Shown: positions 28,086-36,409, counted from the stretch's first letter. The stretch: 64,000 bases of DNA from an uncultured Clostridia bacterium (GCA_944383885.1 CALWRF010000013.1:26923-90922); one strand, 5' to 3'. Numbers and translations are program-made. Notes: a model not told the origin generated them from the sequence alone.

Positions 28086-29018
28086 TTAAACCGCTGTATT
28101 TTTCATTACTTCTTTGTACTGCCCATAAAGTTCTTTAATTATTTCCTCGGCAGTCTGTTCTTTATTTACCAGTCCGGCAATCTGTCCGCTCATTACTGAA
28201 CCGTTTTCAATATCGCCTTCTACCACGGCTCTTCTTAAAGCGCCGCGGCCAAGCTTATCCAATTCTTCCGCCGGAGCATTGTTTTTTTCCAGTTCTTCAA
28301 ACTTTCTGGCAAGTTTATTTCTTATTACACGCACAGGGTGACCTGTTGAGGCGCCTGTTGTTGTTGTGTCTATATCCTTTGCCTTTATAATTCTGTCTTT
28401 ATAATTCTGGTGAACGGTACACTCCTTAGCCACAAGGAATCTTGTGCCTATCTGGAAGCCTGAAGCGCCGAGCATTCTTGCCGCCGCCATTCCTCTTCCG
28501 TCGGCTATGCCGCCTGCCGCTATAACCGGTATGTTAAGTGCGTCTACAACCTGAGGAACAAGCGCCATTGTTGTAATTTTGCCTACATGCCCTCCGGACT
28601 CACAGCCCTCTGCTATTACAGCGTCGGCGCCGTCTTTTTCCATTCTTTTGGCAATAGCTACCGAAGGCGCTACAGGAAGCACTTTTGTGCCTGATTCCTT
28701 AAACATCTGAATATACTTTCCAGGACTTCCAGCGCCTGTTGTAACAACCGGGACCTTCTGCTCGCATACCGCCTTAACTATTTCATCTGCAAACTGGCTT
28801 AAAAGCATGATATTTACGGCAAAAGGTTTATCTGTCCTCTCCCTTATTTCTTTTATAGCCTTAACACAGCCTTCAGCATCAAGATGACCCGTTGCAAGGA
28901 CTCCAAGCCCGCCTGCCTCCGACACGGCAGAAACAAGGCTCGGGTCTGAAATCCACGCCATAGCCCCCTGAATTATAGGATATTGTATATTGAGCAAACC
29001 GCAAATATCTGCGTACAT
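28086..29018 (-). CDS. fabK: Enoyl-ACP reductase FabK (FMN type)
   Basis: FabK is the flavin-dependent enoyl-ACP reductase used by many Firmicutes in place of FabI, and it is intrinsically triclosan-resistant. From ATG 29018 the protein is 310 residues. It has YPIIQGAMAWISDPSLVSAVSEAG (split N-terminal motif), TTGAGSPGKYI, AEGCESGGHVGK and VIAAGGIADGRGMAAARMLGA, the FMN-binding pattern of the nitronate-monooxygenase/FabK family. GGGTGG lies 8 nt upstream of the ATG; a GTG four codons earlier overlaps it. Placement between acpP and fabD separates it from ordinary NMO proteins. Confidence 0.95.
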   Translation of the reverse strand: MYADICGLLNIQYPIIQGAMAWISDPSLVSAVSEAGGLGVLATGHLDAEGCVKAIKEIRERTDKPFAVNIMLLSQFADEIVKAVCEQKVPVVTTGAGSPGKYIQMFKESGTKVLPVAPSVAIAKRMEKDGADAVIAEGCESGGHVGKITTMALVPQVVDALNIPVIAAGGIADGRGMAAARMLGASGFQIGTRFLVAKECTVHQNYKDRIIKAKDIDTTTTGASTGHPVRVIRNKLARKFEELEKNNAPAEELDKLGRGALRRAVVEGDIENGSVMSGQIAGLVNKEQTAEEIIKELYGQYKEVMKNTAV

Positions 29019-29084
29019 TATTAATTCCACCCGCTTTTTAAAAATCTAATTAGTTTTAAATTCACATTTATTTCAAATTCCTGA

Positions 29085-29306
29085 TTATTTCTTGCTTTCT
29101 TCTACAAGCTTAACAACATCGCCTACTGTTTCAATGCCTTCTACATTTTCAATTTTAATGTCAAACTCGTCTTCAATATCGTTTATTATCTGGAAAAGGT
29201 CAAGTGAATCAGCCTCAAGGTCTGTTTTTACGTTTGTATCCATTGTAATTTCATCTGCGTCTTTTCCTGTCTGGTCCGCTATAATCTCTCTTATTCTTTC
29301 AAACAT
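29085..29306 (-). CDS. acpP: Acyl carrier protein
   Basis: AcpP carries the acyl chain on a phosphopantetheine arm. The 73-residue acidic protein has the attachment motif EADSLDLFQIINDIEDEF with Ser at about residue 34. GGAGGG precedes the ATG. It sits between fabH and fabK in the operon. Confidence 0.98.
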   Translation of the reverse strand: MFERIREIIADQTGKDADEITMDTNVKTDLEADSLDLFQIINDIEDEFDIKIENVEGIETVGDVVKLVEESKK

Positions 29307-29361
29307 TATAAAACCCTCCTGTTATAAAGTAAATATAAATTAATTTATGCGTTAAGCCCAA

Positions 29362-30336
29362 TTAAAACTTAATAAGCATGGAACCCCATGTAAGACCAGC
29401 CCCAAAACCTGTAAACACACCAATGTCGCCTTTTTTTATTATTCCTTTTTCAACCATTTCATTTAACGCTATTGGTATGCTGGCAGAAGATGTATTGCCG
29501 TACTCGTCCATGTTCATATAAAATTTTTCCATAGGTATTTTAAGTTTGCGGCTTATAATTTCAACTATTCTGCTGTTTGCCTGGTGCGGAAGCACAAAAT
29601 CCAAATCGTCAGAAGATACGCCGGCTTTTTCCATAAGGCGCTTTACTGACTTAGGCACTGTTCTTGTGGCAAAATCAAATATAGCCCTTCCGTCCATATA
29701 AAGGTCTCTTTTTGCCTGCCTTGAAACATCGTTAAATGCGTTTCCAGCCGGAGCAAGCCCTCCTGTAAGAGCCATTGCCTTAGCTCCGTCGCTGCCCATC
29801 TCCTCAGCAAGAAGACCGGTCCTTTCTTCTGTCCTTTCAACAAATACGCCTGCGGCTCCGTCGCCAAAAAGCACACATGTGCTTCTGTCCTGAAAATCAA
29901 GATATTTTGAAAGCACTTCGGCGCCTATTACAATGGCGTTTTTATACATACCGCTTTTTATGTATTTGTCGGCTATTGAAAGACCGAATATAAAACCTGA
30001 GCAGGCGGCTCCTACATCAAACGCAACGGCATTTACAGCGCCTGTATTTCCCTGAACAAGGCATGCCGTAGACGGCGTTGTATAATCGGCTGAAACTGAT
30101 GCAACAATTATTAAGTCAATATCCAAAGGGTCTATGCCAGCCTTTTTAATCAGTTCATTTGCAACCCCTGTGGCTAAATCCGAAGTGTTTTCGCCTTTTG
30201 AAAAATGGCGTCTTCTTATTCCGCTTCGAGAGCTTATCCACTCATCGTTGGTGTCAACAATTTTAGCCAGGTCGTCATTTGTTACAATCATATCAGGCAC
30301 ACATGCGCCTGTAGCAGTAATTTTAGTAAAATACAT
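29362..30336 (-). CDS. fabH: 3-oxoacyl-ACP synthase III FabH
   Basis: FabH starts fatty-acid synthesis by condensing an acyl-CoA with malonyl-ACP. From ATG 30336 the protein is 324 residues. The catalytic triad is visible: Cys in VGAACSGFIFGLS (about 112), His in LPHQANSRIVE and Asn in MDEYGNTSSASIP. The start has GGGAG 7 nt upstream; a TTG two codons earlier is less well spaced. It follows the marR gene by 34 bp. Confidence 0.98.
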   Translation of the reverse strand: MYFTKITATGACVPDMIVTNDDLAKIVDTNDEWISSRSGIRRRHFSKGENTSDLATGVANELIKKAGIDPLDIDLIIVASVSADYTTPSTACLVQGNTGAVNAVAFDVGAACSGFIFGLSIADKYIKSGMYKNAIVIGAEVLSKYLDFQDRSTCVLFGDGAAGVFVERTEERTGLLAEEMGSDGAKAMALTGGLAPAGNAFNDVSRQAKRDLYMDGRAIFDFATRTVPKSVKRLMEKAGVSSDDLDFVLPHQANSRIVEIISRKLKIPMEKFYMNMDEYGNTSSASIPIALNEMVEKGIIKKGDIGVFTGFGAGLTWGSMLIKF

Positions 30337-30370
30337 GACCAATCTCCCATATTTAATTTTTTATACCGGC

Positions 30371-30811
30371 TTAAAATTCGTTTTTTATATACCGGTCCAG
30401 CTTTTTAAGAGCTCCATAAAGAAGATTAATTTCTTCTTTAGTAAGGTTTTGAGTACAGTTTTTAATCAGCTGTATATGAAACTGAGCGTGTATTCTGTAA
30501 AGAAGCCGGCCTTTTTTTGTTAAACGCACTTTAACCACGCGCCGGTCATCCTGGCATCTGAACCGTTCCACATATCCTTTTTTAACAAGGTTATTAACAG
30601 CCACAGTCAGGGTGCCCATAGTTATCCTAAGACTTTTGGATACAGAACTCATGCTCTTTGCCTCATACATTCCTATAGCGTCTATTGTGTGCACTTCCGT
30701 AATGGAAACATCTTTAAATCGCCCTGCTTTAAATGCGTTGCTTTCTATTTTAACAATACTGCTGTAAATATCCACTATAAGCTCATTTAACGAGCGGCAA
30801 ATGCTGTCCAT
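30371..30811 (-). CDS. MarR-family regulator of fatty-acid synthesis (FabT-like)
   Basis: The 146-residue winged-helix protein shows the MarR pattern: helices around VHTIDAIGMYEAKSMSSVSK, recognition helix SLRITMGTLTVAVNNLVKKG, and the wing with ERFRCQDDRRVVKVRLTKKGR. It is the first gene of the fab operon. In streptococci the FabT repressor has the same position and recognises a TTTGA-TA-TCAAA palindrome; a very similar palindrome lies on this gene's own promoter. I infer that it represses the whole fab-acc operon, possibly with acyl-ACP as co-repressor. Confidence 0.88.
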   Translation of the reverse strand: MDSICRSLNELIVDIYSSIVKIESNAFKAGRFKDVSITEVHTIDAIGMYEAKSMSSVSKSLRITMGTLTVAVNNLVKKGYVERFRCQDDRRVVKVRLTKKGRLLYRIHAQFHIQLIKNCTQNLTKEEINLLYGALKKLDRYIKNEF

Positions 30812-30850
30812 AATGCAATCACCCTGAAATTGACTTAATTATCCAAATAT

Positions 30851-30891
30851 TTTGATAGTCAAAGTATAATTGATTATTTCTTATTAGTCAA
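30851..30891 (-). promoter_or_regulatory. fab operon promoter with FabT-like operator
   Basis: On the minus strand, TTGACT (30886-30891) and TATACT (30863-30868) are 17 bp apart. The palindrome TTTGACTATCAAA (30851-30863) starts at the last base of the -10 box and covers the expected transcription start. A repressor bound there would block initiation. Confidence 0.8.
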
Positions 30892-31308
30892 GTATGGTTA
30901 GGGCGCAAAAAAAGCGCTGTTTTTTTATTTAAAATATATTATGCTGGGTTTTTATTAAGCCTTATGGATAAATACACATAAAAACAGATATTTTTGGCAC
31001 TATTCTATTTTACACCATTTTATTAATTTTTAAAACAAAAAGCGGTTTAAACAGCACAATGCACATAAAAAGCGCATGCCGGTTTGCAGAAAAAAACTTG
31101 ATTAAAAATCTTTTATGATTATTATACCACAAATATCCTTTTATAACATAAATAAACAGCAGTGTTGATTAAAAATTTACACTCTGTTCATAATATATCA
31201 TTATATAATCCGTATATCATAAAACCTTTTCGGGCTTTAAATGCCTTTGTAGTAAAACTACACAAAACAGCGTTAAAATAACTGTAAGTTAAATTTCACC
31301 GCCACATA
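30892..31308. other. Divergent gap between fab operon and NMO gene
   Basis: This non-coding stretch is AT-rich with a few short GC-containing pieces (AAAAAAGCGCTG near 30908 and GCGCATGCCGG near 31073). I see no ORF, RNA gene or strong hairpin beyond the promoters at its two ends. Confidence 0.5.
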
Positions 31309-31337
31309 TTGACAATGCTTAAATCATATAATATAGT
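31309..31337 (+). promoter_or_regulatory. Promoter of the NMO-like gene
   Basis: TTGACA (31309-31314) and TATAGT (31332-31337) are separated by 17 bp, 66 bp upstream of the ATG. Confidence 0.7.
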
Positions 31338-31403
31338 AATCTAAACTACATGTTCAATATTCAGCTTAATTACAAGTTAATTTAATATACAGGAGATGTT
31401 AAT

Positions 31404-32465
31404 ATGAAGCTTAAACCGGTTAATATAGGGAATTTAACTTTAAAAGTGCCCATTATTCAAGGCGGTATGGGCATAGGCGTAAGCCTTTCTTCCCTTGCCG
31501 GGGCTGTTGCAAAAGAAGGCGGCATGGGTGTTATATCGGCAGCCCAGCCCGGCTTTGACCGTGAGGAATGGAAAACAAATCCCCTTGGAGCCAATTTAAA
31601 GGCTTTGGGCGAACATATAAAAAGAGCTAAAGAAATTTCAAATAACGGCATTATTGGCGTAAATATAATGCGCGCTTCATGTGATTACGATAAATATGTC
31701 CAGTGCTGTGTGGATAACGGCGCAGACGCCATAATTTCCGGCGCCGGTCTGCCGGTGGAGCTTCCTAAGCTTTTAAAAGGCACAAGCGTTAAGTTTGCGC
31801 CTATTGTTTCGTCACTTAAAGCGGCTAAGGTTCTTTTTACTCTTTGGGAAAGACGCTACAAACGCGTATCTGACTTTATTGTTATAGAAGGACCCAAAGC
31901 CGGAGGGCATCTTGGCTTTACTCCGGAAGAAGCCGTCAGCCTTACAAAAGAGCAGTACGACGTAGAAGTTAAAAAAATTATAGACTATGTTCATTCTTAC
32001 GGCGAAAAAACAGGAAAATTCATACCGGTTTTTTTTGCCGGCGGTGTTTTTGACAGAAGCGATATTGACCACTACATGTCTTTAGGCGCAGACGGTGTGC
32101 AGATGGCAACACGCTTTGTTACAACTTATGAATGCGACGCGCCTATGAGCTTTAAAGAAGCCTACTTAAAGGCAACAAAGGATGACATTGTTATTGTTAA
32201 AAGCCCCGTAGGCATGCCGGGCAGGGCTATAAGGAATCCCTATGTCAAACTGCGTGAAAAAGAGCGCGAGAAAATAACGCACTGTTTCAGATGTCTTGAA
32301 AAATGTGACCCGGCAACAACTCCTTACTGCATTACAATGGCGCTTATACGTGCTGTAAGAAGCAATGACGAAGCAGATGACTCACTTATATTCTGCGGTG
32401 AAAACGCTTACAGGCTCAATAAGCTTACAACTGTTAAAGAAATTTTTGACGAACTTAACAAATAA
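31404..32465 (+). CDS. Nitronate monooxygenase-family flavoprotein with C-terminal cysteine motif
   Basis: This 353-residue protein belongs to the NMO/FabK family of FMN enzymes: VPIIQGGMGIGVSLSSLAGAV near the N-terminus, DAIISGAGLPVELP, IEGPKAGGHLGF and FFAGGVFDRSDIDHYMSLGADGVQMATRF. Beyond the barrel it has HCFRCLEKCDPATTPYC (about 298-314), four cysteines that could bind a metal or iron-sulfur cluster. It is divergent from the fab operon across a 590-bp gap, which raises the possibility that it is a second enoyl reductase or acts on fatty-acid by-products, but true NMO activity is equally possible. GGAG lies upstream and a terminator directly downstream. Confidence 0.85.
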   Translation: MKLKPVNIGNLTLKVPIIQGGMGIGVSLSSLAGAVAKEGGMGVISAAQPGFDREEWKTNPLGANLKALGEHIKRAKEISNNGIIGVNIMRASCDYDKYVQCCVDNGADAIISGAGLPVELPKLLKGTSVKFAPIVSSLKAAKVLFTLWERRYKRVSDFIVIEGPKAGGHLGFTPEEAVSLTKEQYDVEVKKIIDYVHSYGEKTGKFIPVFFAGGVFDRSDIDHYMSLGADGVQMATRFVTTYECDAPMSFKEAYLKATKDDIVIVKSPVGMPGRAIRNPYVKLREKEREKITHCFRCLEKCDPATTPYCITMALIRAVRSNDEADDSLIFCGENAYRLNKLTTVKEIFDELNK

Positions 32466-32473
32466 ACTTACGC

Positions 32474-32511
32474 AAAAAGACCGCTTTTACATTTTAAAAA
32501 GCGGTCTTTTA
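32474..32511 (+). terminator. Terminator after the NMO gene
   Basis: AAAAAGACCGCTTTT and AAAAGCGGTCTTTT form a long stem with a short loop and a T-rich tail. Confidence 0.9.
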
Positions 32512-32598
32512 TACTGCTGTATATGCTGCTGTATTCCAAACGCAGCCAAAACAGGCGCATTAAAAGTATCAGATATATGTAACCTCTAAGCCGGAATA

Positions 32599-33693
32599 TT
32601 ATTTATTGCTGTCTTTAAACATATTATACATATCCTGCCTTGTTATTTCTTTTGTCACTGTGGCAAGCTTTCCTTTAATCTTCATAATCTCATCAGTATA
32701 ATAATTTATTTCGTTTTCGGTAAAATGCACGCGCTTTGTAAGCTTTTCCAAAAATCCGTCTAAATCCGCGGTGCTCTCAAAGCCAAGTATTGAAAGTATT
32801 TTTTCAACCCTGTCCTGTTCCGGCACAAAATCCATATACGCCTTTGTAAACTGGGCATTTGCCGCGCCATGAGGAAGTTCTTTAAAGAAAGTTAAGTAAT
32901 ACCCCATTGCGTGCGGAAGAGATGTCTGTGACTGGGCTATTGCCATACCGCCTAATGTTGAGGCTAAAAGCAGTTTTTCACGTGTTTCGGTATCAAATTC
33001 GCCTTTTAAAAGCGGGTATTTGCAGTCTTTAAAAATCTCCATGCCTCTTTCGGCTATAACATCGCTTAAAAATCCGTTTTCCGAGCACAGATACGCTTCT
33101 ATAAGATGTGTAAGCGCGTCAACAGCGGTGTTCCTTGTTACTCCAACAGGCAGAGATTCAAAATATTTAACATCAAGAAATGCTGCGTCAGCAAATGTCC
33201 TTTTGGCTATGCCCATTTTTGTTTTCTTTTCAGGCACTGTTAATATGGCATACTGCGTAACTTCGCTGCCGGTGCCTGCTGTTGTAGGTATTTCAACTAC
33301 AGGCAGATGCGGACTTTGACCCTTTTCAAACAAAAATTCCACCGGCTTATCAGGATTGCAGGCTAAAAAAGCCACTGCCTTTGCACTGTCCATTGGCGAG
33401 CCGCCGCCTATGCCTATTACAAAATCGGCTTTTTCCTCAACAGCTTTTGCGGCTGCCTTTTCAATAGTGTTTACAGACGGATTTTCCTCAATCTGGTCAA
33501 AAACAAAATAATTAATCTGCGCGCTTTCAAGAGCCCTAACAACATCAGCTTGGGAGCCGTTGTTTTTGGCTGATGTCCTGCCTGTTATTATAACAGCCTT
33601 TTTGCCGAGCTGCTTAAAGACATCGGCATTTTTAATAACGCAGTCCCTGCCGAAATAAATTTTAGTCGGCATAAAATAGTTAAAATCTTTCAT
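32599..33693 (-). CDS. Iron-containing alcohol dehydrogenase
   Basis: The 364-residue protein belongs to the group III (Fe-dependent) NAD(P) alcohol dehydrogenases. It has YFMPTKIYFGRDCV at the N-terminus, the nucleotide-binding GIGGGSPMDSAKAVAF (about 95-110), TTAGTGSEVTQYA and three metal-ligand regions DALTHLIEAY, LPHAMGYYLTF and LPHGAANA. The substrate could be butanol, ethanol or another alcohol/aldehyde; family members are too varied to tell. GGGAGGC precedes the ATG. Its promoter carries a perfect 14-bp palindrome over the -35 box, so it is probably regulated. Confidence 0.93.
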   Translation of the reverse strand: MKDFNYFMPTKIYFGRDCVIKNADVFKQLGKKAVIITGRTSAKNNGSQADVVRALESAQINYFVFDQIEENPSVNTIEKAAAKAVEEKADFVIGIGGGSPMDSAKAVAFLACNPDKPVEFLFEKGQSPHLPVVEIPTTAGTGSEVTQYAILTVPEKKTKMGIAKRTFADAAFLDVKYFESLPVGVTRNTAVDALTHLIEAYLCSENGFLSDVIAERGMEIFKDCKYPLLKGEFDTETREKLLLASTLGGMAIAQSQTSLPHAMGYYLTFFKELPHGAANAQFTKAYMDFVPEQDRVEKILSILGFESTADLDGFLEKLTKRVHFTENEINYYTDEIMKIKGKLATVTKEITRQDMYNMFKDSNK

Positions 33694-33737
33694 TAAGCAA
33701 GCCTCCCTAATTTCCGGTTTTTATTGTGTTTATAATA

Positions 33738-33770
33738 AGTATACATTTTAAGCACAATGTTTGCAAACAT
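33738..33770 (-). promoter_or_regulatory. Fe-ADH promoter with palindromic operator
   Basis: On the minus strand, TTGCAA (33761-33766) and TATACT (33738-33743) are 17 bp apart. The perfect palindrome ATGTTTGCAAACAT (33757-33770) includes the whole -35 box, as expected for a repressor or redox-regulator site. Confidence 0.6.
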
Positions 33771-33772
33771 AT

Positions 33773-33866
33773 TTATCCACAATTATATTAATCAATTTAC
33801 AGTTTTTACAAATGTTATCCACAAAAACTAACTATAAAATCATAGATATCCACCGTGTTATCCACA
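33773..33866 (+). repeat. Cluster of three perfect DnaA boxes
   Basis: TTATCCACA occurs at 33773-33781, 33815-33823 and 33858-33866, all on the plus strand, with start-to-start distances of 42 and 43 bp. The last two lie in the 3' end of the HAD gene. A near-match (TATCCACC) lies at about 33847. Confidence 0.85.
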
Positions 33867-34465
33867 ATATCACCAGCTCCATGGGATTTAAGATAAGATT
33901 TATCCCTAAAGCCGTAACTTACGCTCAGTACATTTAAACCGGAGTTTTTGCCTGTTAAAATATCGACTTCCGAATCTCCAACATATAGAGTTTCATTTTT
34001 TTCGGCGTTTAATTTTTTAAGTGTTATATCAACCATATCAGGCTCAGGCTTTCTTGCGACGCCTTCTTTTTCTCCTGTAACAGAATCAAATATGCCTTTA
34101 AATAGCGTATCGCATATTTCCTGAGCTGCAAACTGCGGTTTATTTGTAATTACAGCAAGCTTAATGCCTTTCAGCTTTAATTTATTTAAAACTTCCGTTA
34201 TGCCGGCATAAGGCTTTGTTTTAACAAGACAGTGTGAGAAATAATAAGTTTTAAAATCATTATAAATCAAATCAAAGTCAGCTCTTTTTTCAGGCAGAGA
34301 AAGCAAAAGCAGCTTTTTAAGACCGTTGCCCACAAATGAATTTACTTCCTCAAGGCTTCTTTTTTTGCAGCCGTACTTATTTAAAATATAGTTCACGCTG
34401 TCGCAGATGTCATAAATACTGTTTATAAGCGTTCCGTCTAAATCAAAAAACACGTTTTTATACAT
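33815..34465 (-). CDS. HAD-family phosphatase (phosphoglycolate phosphatase-like)
   Basis: The 216-residue protein has the four HAD motifs: VFFDLDGTLINS (motif I nucleophile Asp), LAVITNKP (motif II), GVARKPEPDM with the motif III lysine, and YVGDSEVDILTGKNSG (motif IV). The helical cap between residues 15 and 85 is of the Gph/PGMB type. Phosphoglycolate or pyrophosphate-like small substrates are likely, but the substrate is not proven. AAGGAAG lies upstream. Two of three DnaA boxes overlap its last codons, which might constrain them. Confidence 0.9.
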   Translation of the reverse strand: MYKNVFFDLDGTLINSIYDICDSVNYILNKYGCKKRSLEEVNSFVGNGLKKLLLLSLPEKRADFDLIYNDFKTYYFSHCLVKTKPYAGITEVLNKLKLKGIKLAVITNKPQFAAQEICDTLFKGIFDSVTGEKEGVARKPEPDMVDITLKKLNAEKNETLYVGDSEVDILTGKNSGLNVLSVSYGFRDKSYLKSHGAGDIVDNTVDIYDFIVSFCG

Positions 34466-34528
34466 AAAGACACTTCCTTTTGTTTTGTTATTGTGAATTT
34501 ACCACAATATATACTGTTTTTCAACGCA

Positions 34529-34562
34529 AAAATAAGGCGCCGAAAAGGCGCCTTTATTTTTA
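34529..34562 (-). terminator. Terminator of the ABC binding-protein gene
   Basis: AAATAAGGCGCC and GGCGCCTTTATTT pair around GAAAA; both flanks are A/T runs. It lies right after the binding-protein gene, so no permease gene is co-transcribed. Confidence 0.9.
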
Positions 34563-34567
34563 ATTTC

Positions 34568-35644
34568 TTATTTTTCAACAGCTGTTGTTTCGCCGTTTTC
34601 TATTATATAATCAGCTTTGTCAAGTACGCTTTGAGGTATTTCTATCCCCAGTTTATCCGCCATGTCTTTGTTAACAGTTACATTGTTTGTTTTAGGGTAC
34701 TCAACAGGCATAGTTGAAATATCCCCGCCTTCAAATACTTTTTTGGCAAACTCGCCTGTCTGCAATCCAAGCTGATAAAAATCAAGACCTACTGTTGCAA
34801 GACCGCCGTTATCGCACATGCCGGCTTCGCCTACAATTACAGGTATCTGTTTTGTTTCGGAAATCTGACCTACTGTTGCCATTGTTGAAGCAAATGTGTT
34901 GTCTGTAGGAAGGTATATAACATCAACCTTTTCTGCCATTGTTTCAACAGCCTGGGCAACATCGTTTGAGCCTGTCACTGTGCTTACTTCTACAGTAAGT
35001 CCAAGCTTTTCAGCCTCAGCCTGCGCTGTTTCAGCCTGAACCTGGCTGTTTACCTCGCTGGAATTATACATAATGCCTACTGACTGCGCGTCTGGAATAA
35101 GCTCTTTAAGAAGCGCCATTTGGTCTGCGATAGGCGTTTCGTCGTTAACGCCGGAAACATTTCCGCCCGGCTCCTCATTGCTTTCAACAAGACCTGCGGC
35201 TTCAAATGATGTTATAGCTGTGCCTATAACAGGTATTTCCTGTGTTTCTGTGGCTAAAGACTGTGTAGCCGGAGTTGAAATTCCTACAAGATAATCGTAT
35301 TCATTATTTACAAACTGCTGGCTTATAGTTTTAAGGTTAGACTGGTCGCCCTGCGCATTTTGATAGTCGAAAACTATATTTTCCCCGTCTGTATATCCAT
35401 TTTCAGCTAAATAATCAAGAAAACCCTGACGGCATTTATCAAGGGCGTCATGCTCGCTTAACTGCAAAATGCCGACTTTAATCTGCTCAGAAGACGCCTC
35501 ACCTGAAGCAGCCGCAGAAGATGTTTTGTCCGAAGCAGAAGCCTGCCCGCTGCCTGAAGAGCTTCCAGAGGAACCGCACCCCGTAAAAGCCAATAACAAA
35601 GACGCTGTCATAACAGCCGCTATAATCCTGAAATTTTTTTTCAT
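34568..35644 (-). CDS. ABC transporter substrate-binding lipoprotein (TrpX/COG2984 type), orphan
   Basis: The 358-residue protein has a lipoprotein signal (MKKNFRIIAAVMTASLLLAF, lipobox TGC) and a Gly/Ser linker. The mature part matches the ABC_sub_bind family: VGILQLSEHDALDKCRQGF, then FDYQNAQGDQSNLKTISQQF, VGISTPATQSLA, IPVIGTAITSFEAAGLV, PDAQSVGIMYNSSEVNSQ and a final VGLDFYQLGLQTGEFAKKV. Relatives bind aromatic amino acids or other small molecules and normally sit with a permease and ATPase; here a terminator follows directly and a divergent GNAT lies upstream, so it is an orphan. A 17-bp-spaced promoter with three CTTTAAAG repeats drives it. Confidence 0.9.
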   Translation of the reverse strand: MKKNFRIIAAVMTASLLLAFTGCGSSGSSSGSGQASASDKTSSAAASGEASSEQIKVGILQLSEHDALDKCRQGFLDYLAENGYTDGENIVFDYQNAQGDQSNLKTISQQFVNNEYDYLVGISTPATQSLATETQEIPVIGTAITSFEAAGLVESNEEPGGNVSGVNDETPIADQMALLKELIPDAQSVGIMYNSSEVNSQVQAETAQAEAEKLGLTVEVSTVTGSNDVAQAVETMAEKVDVIYLPTDNTFASTMATVGQISETKQIPVIVGEAGMCDNGGLATVGLDFYQLGLQTGEFAKKVFEGGDISTMPVEYPKTNNVTVNKDMADKLGIEIPQSVLDKADYIIENGETTAVEK

Positions 35645-35703
35645 ACTTAATATCCCCCTTTAACACCTCTTTGTAATAAAGCCAAATTAAATTGGTGTCA
35701 TTG

Positions 35704-35772
35704 ATTATAGCACAGAGTTTTTTCAATTTCAATACTTTAAAGCGCAAAACTTTAAAGTGTTATGCTTTAAAC
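35704..35772 (-). promoter_or_regulatory. Binding-protein promoter with triple 15-bp repeat
   Basis: On the minus strand, TTGAAA (35727-35732) and TATAAT (35704-35709) have a 17-bp spacer. Just upstream of the -35 box are CTTTAAAG (35735-35742), CTTTAAAG (35750-35757) and CTTTAAAC (35765-35772), spaced exactly 15 bp apart. Confidence 0.7.
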
Positions 35773-35861
35773 CAAAAAAGTTTTCAAGCAATAAAGTTTT
35801 TTGTCTGTAATAATTGAATTATTAAAATAATTGTGCTATTGTATCAATGGAGTTGATAAAT

Positions 35862-36395
35862 ATGGTAATTGAAACAAGACGCCTTTATTTACGGCATCTT
35901 ACAAATGATGATTTCAGCAGTATTATGGAAATTTTAGGCGACAGCAGAACAATGTATGCCTATGAACACCCATTCAGCAAGGAAGAAGGAATGAATTGGC
36001 TCAACGACCAGCTTAACAGATATGAAAAGTATGGCTTTGGTTTATGGGCAGTTATATTAAAAAGCACAGGCAAACTTATAGGTCAGTGCGGAATTACAAT
36101 GCAGAATGCCGGCGACAGGGAAGTTTACGAAGTCGGCTATCTTTTTAACCGTTCTTACTGGCACAAAGGCTATGCCATAGAAGCCGCATTGGCATGCCGT
36201 AATTATGCCTTTGATACTCTTTTGGCAGAGGAGGTCTGCTCCATAATACGCGTAAATAATTTAGCTTCTATAAATACGGCAATACGCAACGGCATGCTTG
36301 CCCGCGGACAGATTACAAAACATTATTACGGTATGGATATGCCGCACATTGTATTTTCAATCAGCAGAAATGAATACAAAAAACTTACTAATTAA
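35862..36395 (+). CDS. GNAT-family N-acetyltransferase (RimJ/RimL-like)
   Basis: The 177-residue protein (from ATG 35862, with GGAG 9 nt upstream) starts MVIETRRLYLRHLTNDDF, has YEKYGFGLWAVILKSTGKLIGQCGI and the acetyl-CoA-binding region EVGYLFNRSYWHKGYAIEA, and ends with NTAIRNGMLARGQITKHYYG. These features place it in the Acetyltransf_3 (RimJ/RimL) group. The substrate is unknown. The LDH-like gene follows after 14 bp, so they may share a transcript. Confidence 0.88.
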   Translation: MVIETRRLYLRHLTNDDFSSIMEILGDSRTMYAYEHPFSKEEGMNWLNDQLNRYEKYGFGLWAVILKSTGKLIGQCGITMQNAGDREVYEVGYLFNRSYWHKGYAIEAALACRNYAFDTLLAEEVCSIIRVNNLASINTAIRNGMLARGQITKHYYGMDMPHIVFSISRNEYKKLTN

Positions 36396-36409
36396 AGGGG
36401 ATGTTATAA

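Noticed and set aside
35645..35861. T-box or other riboswitch upstream of the TrpX-type gene
   Set aside because: The leader between the promoter and start is only about 55 nt, too short, and no T-box sequence is seen.
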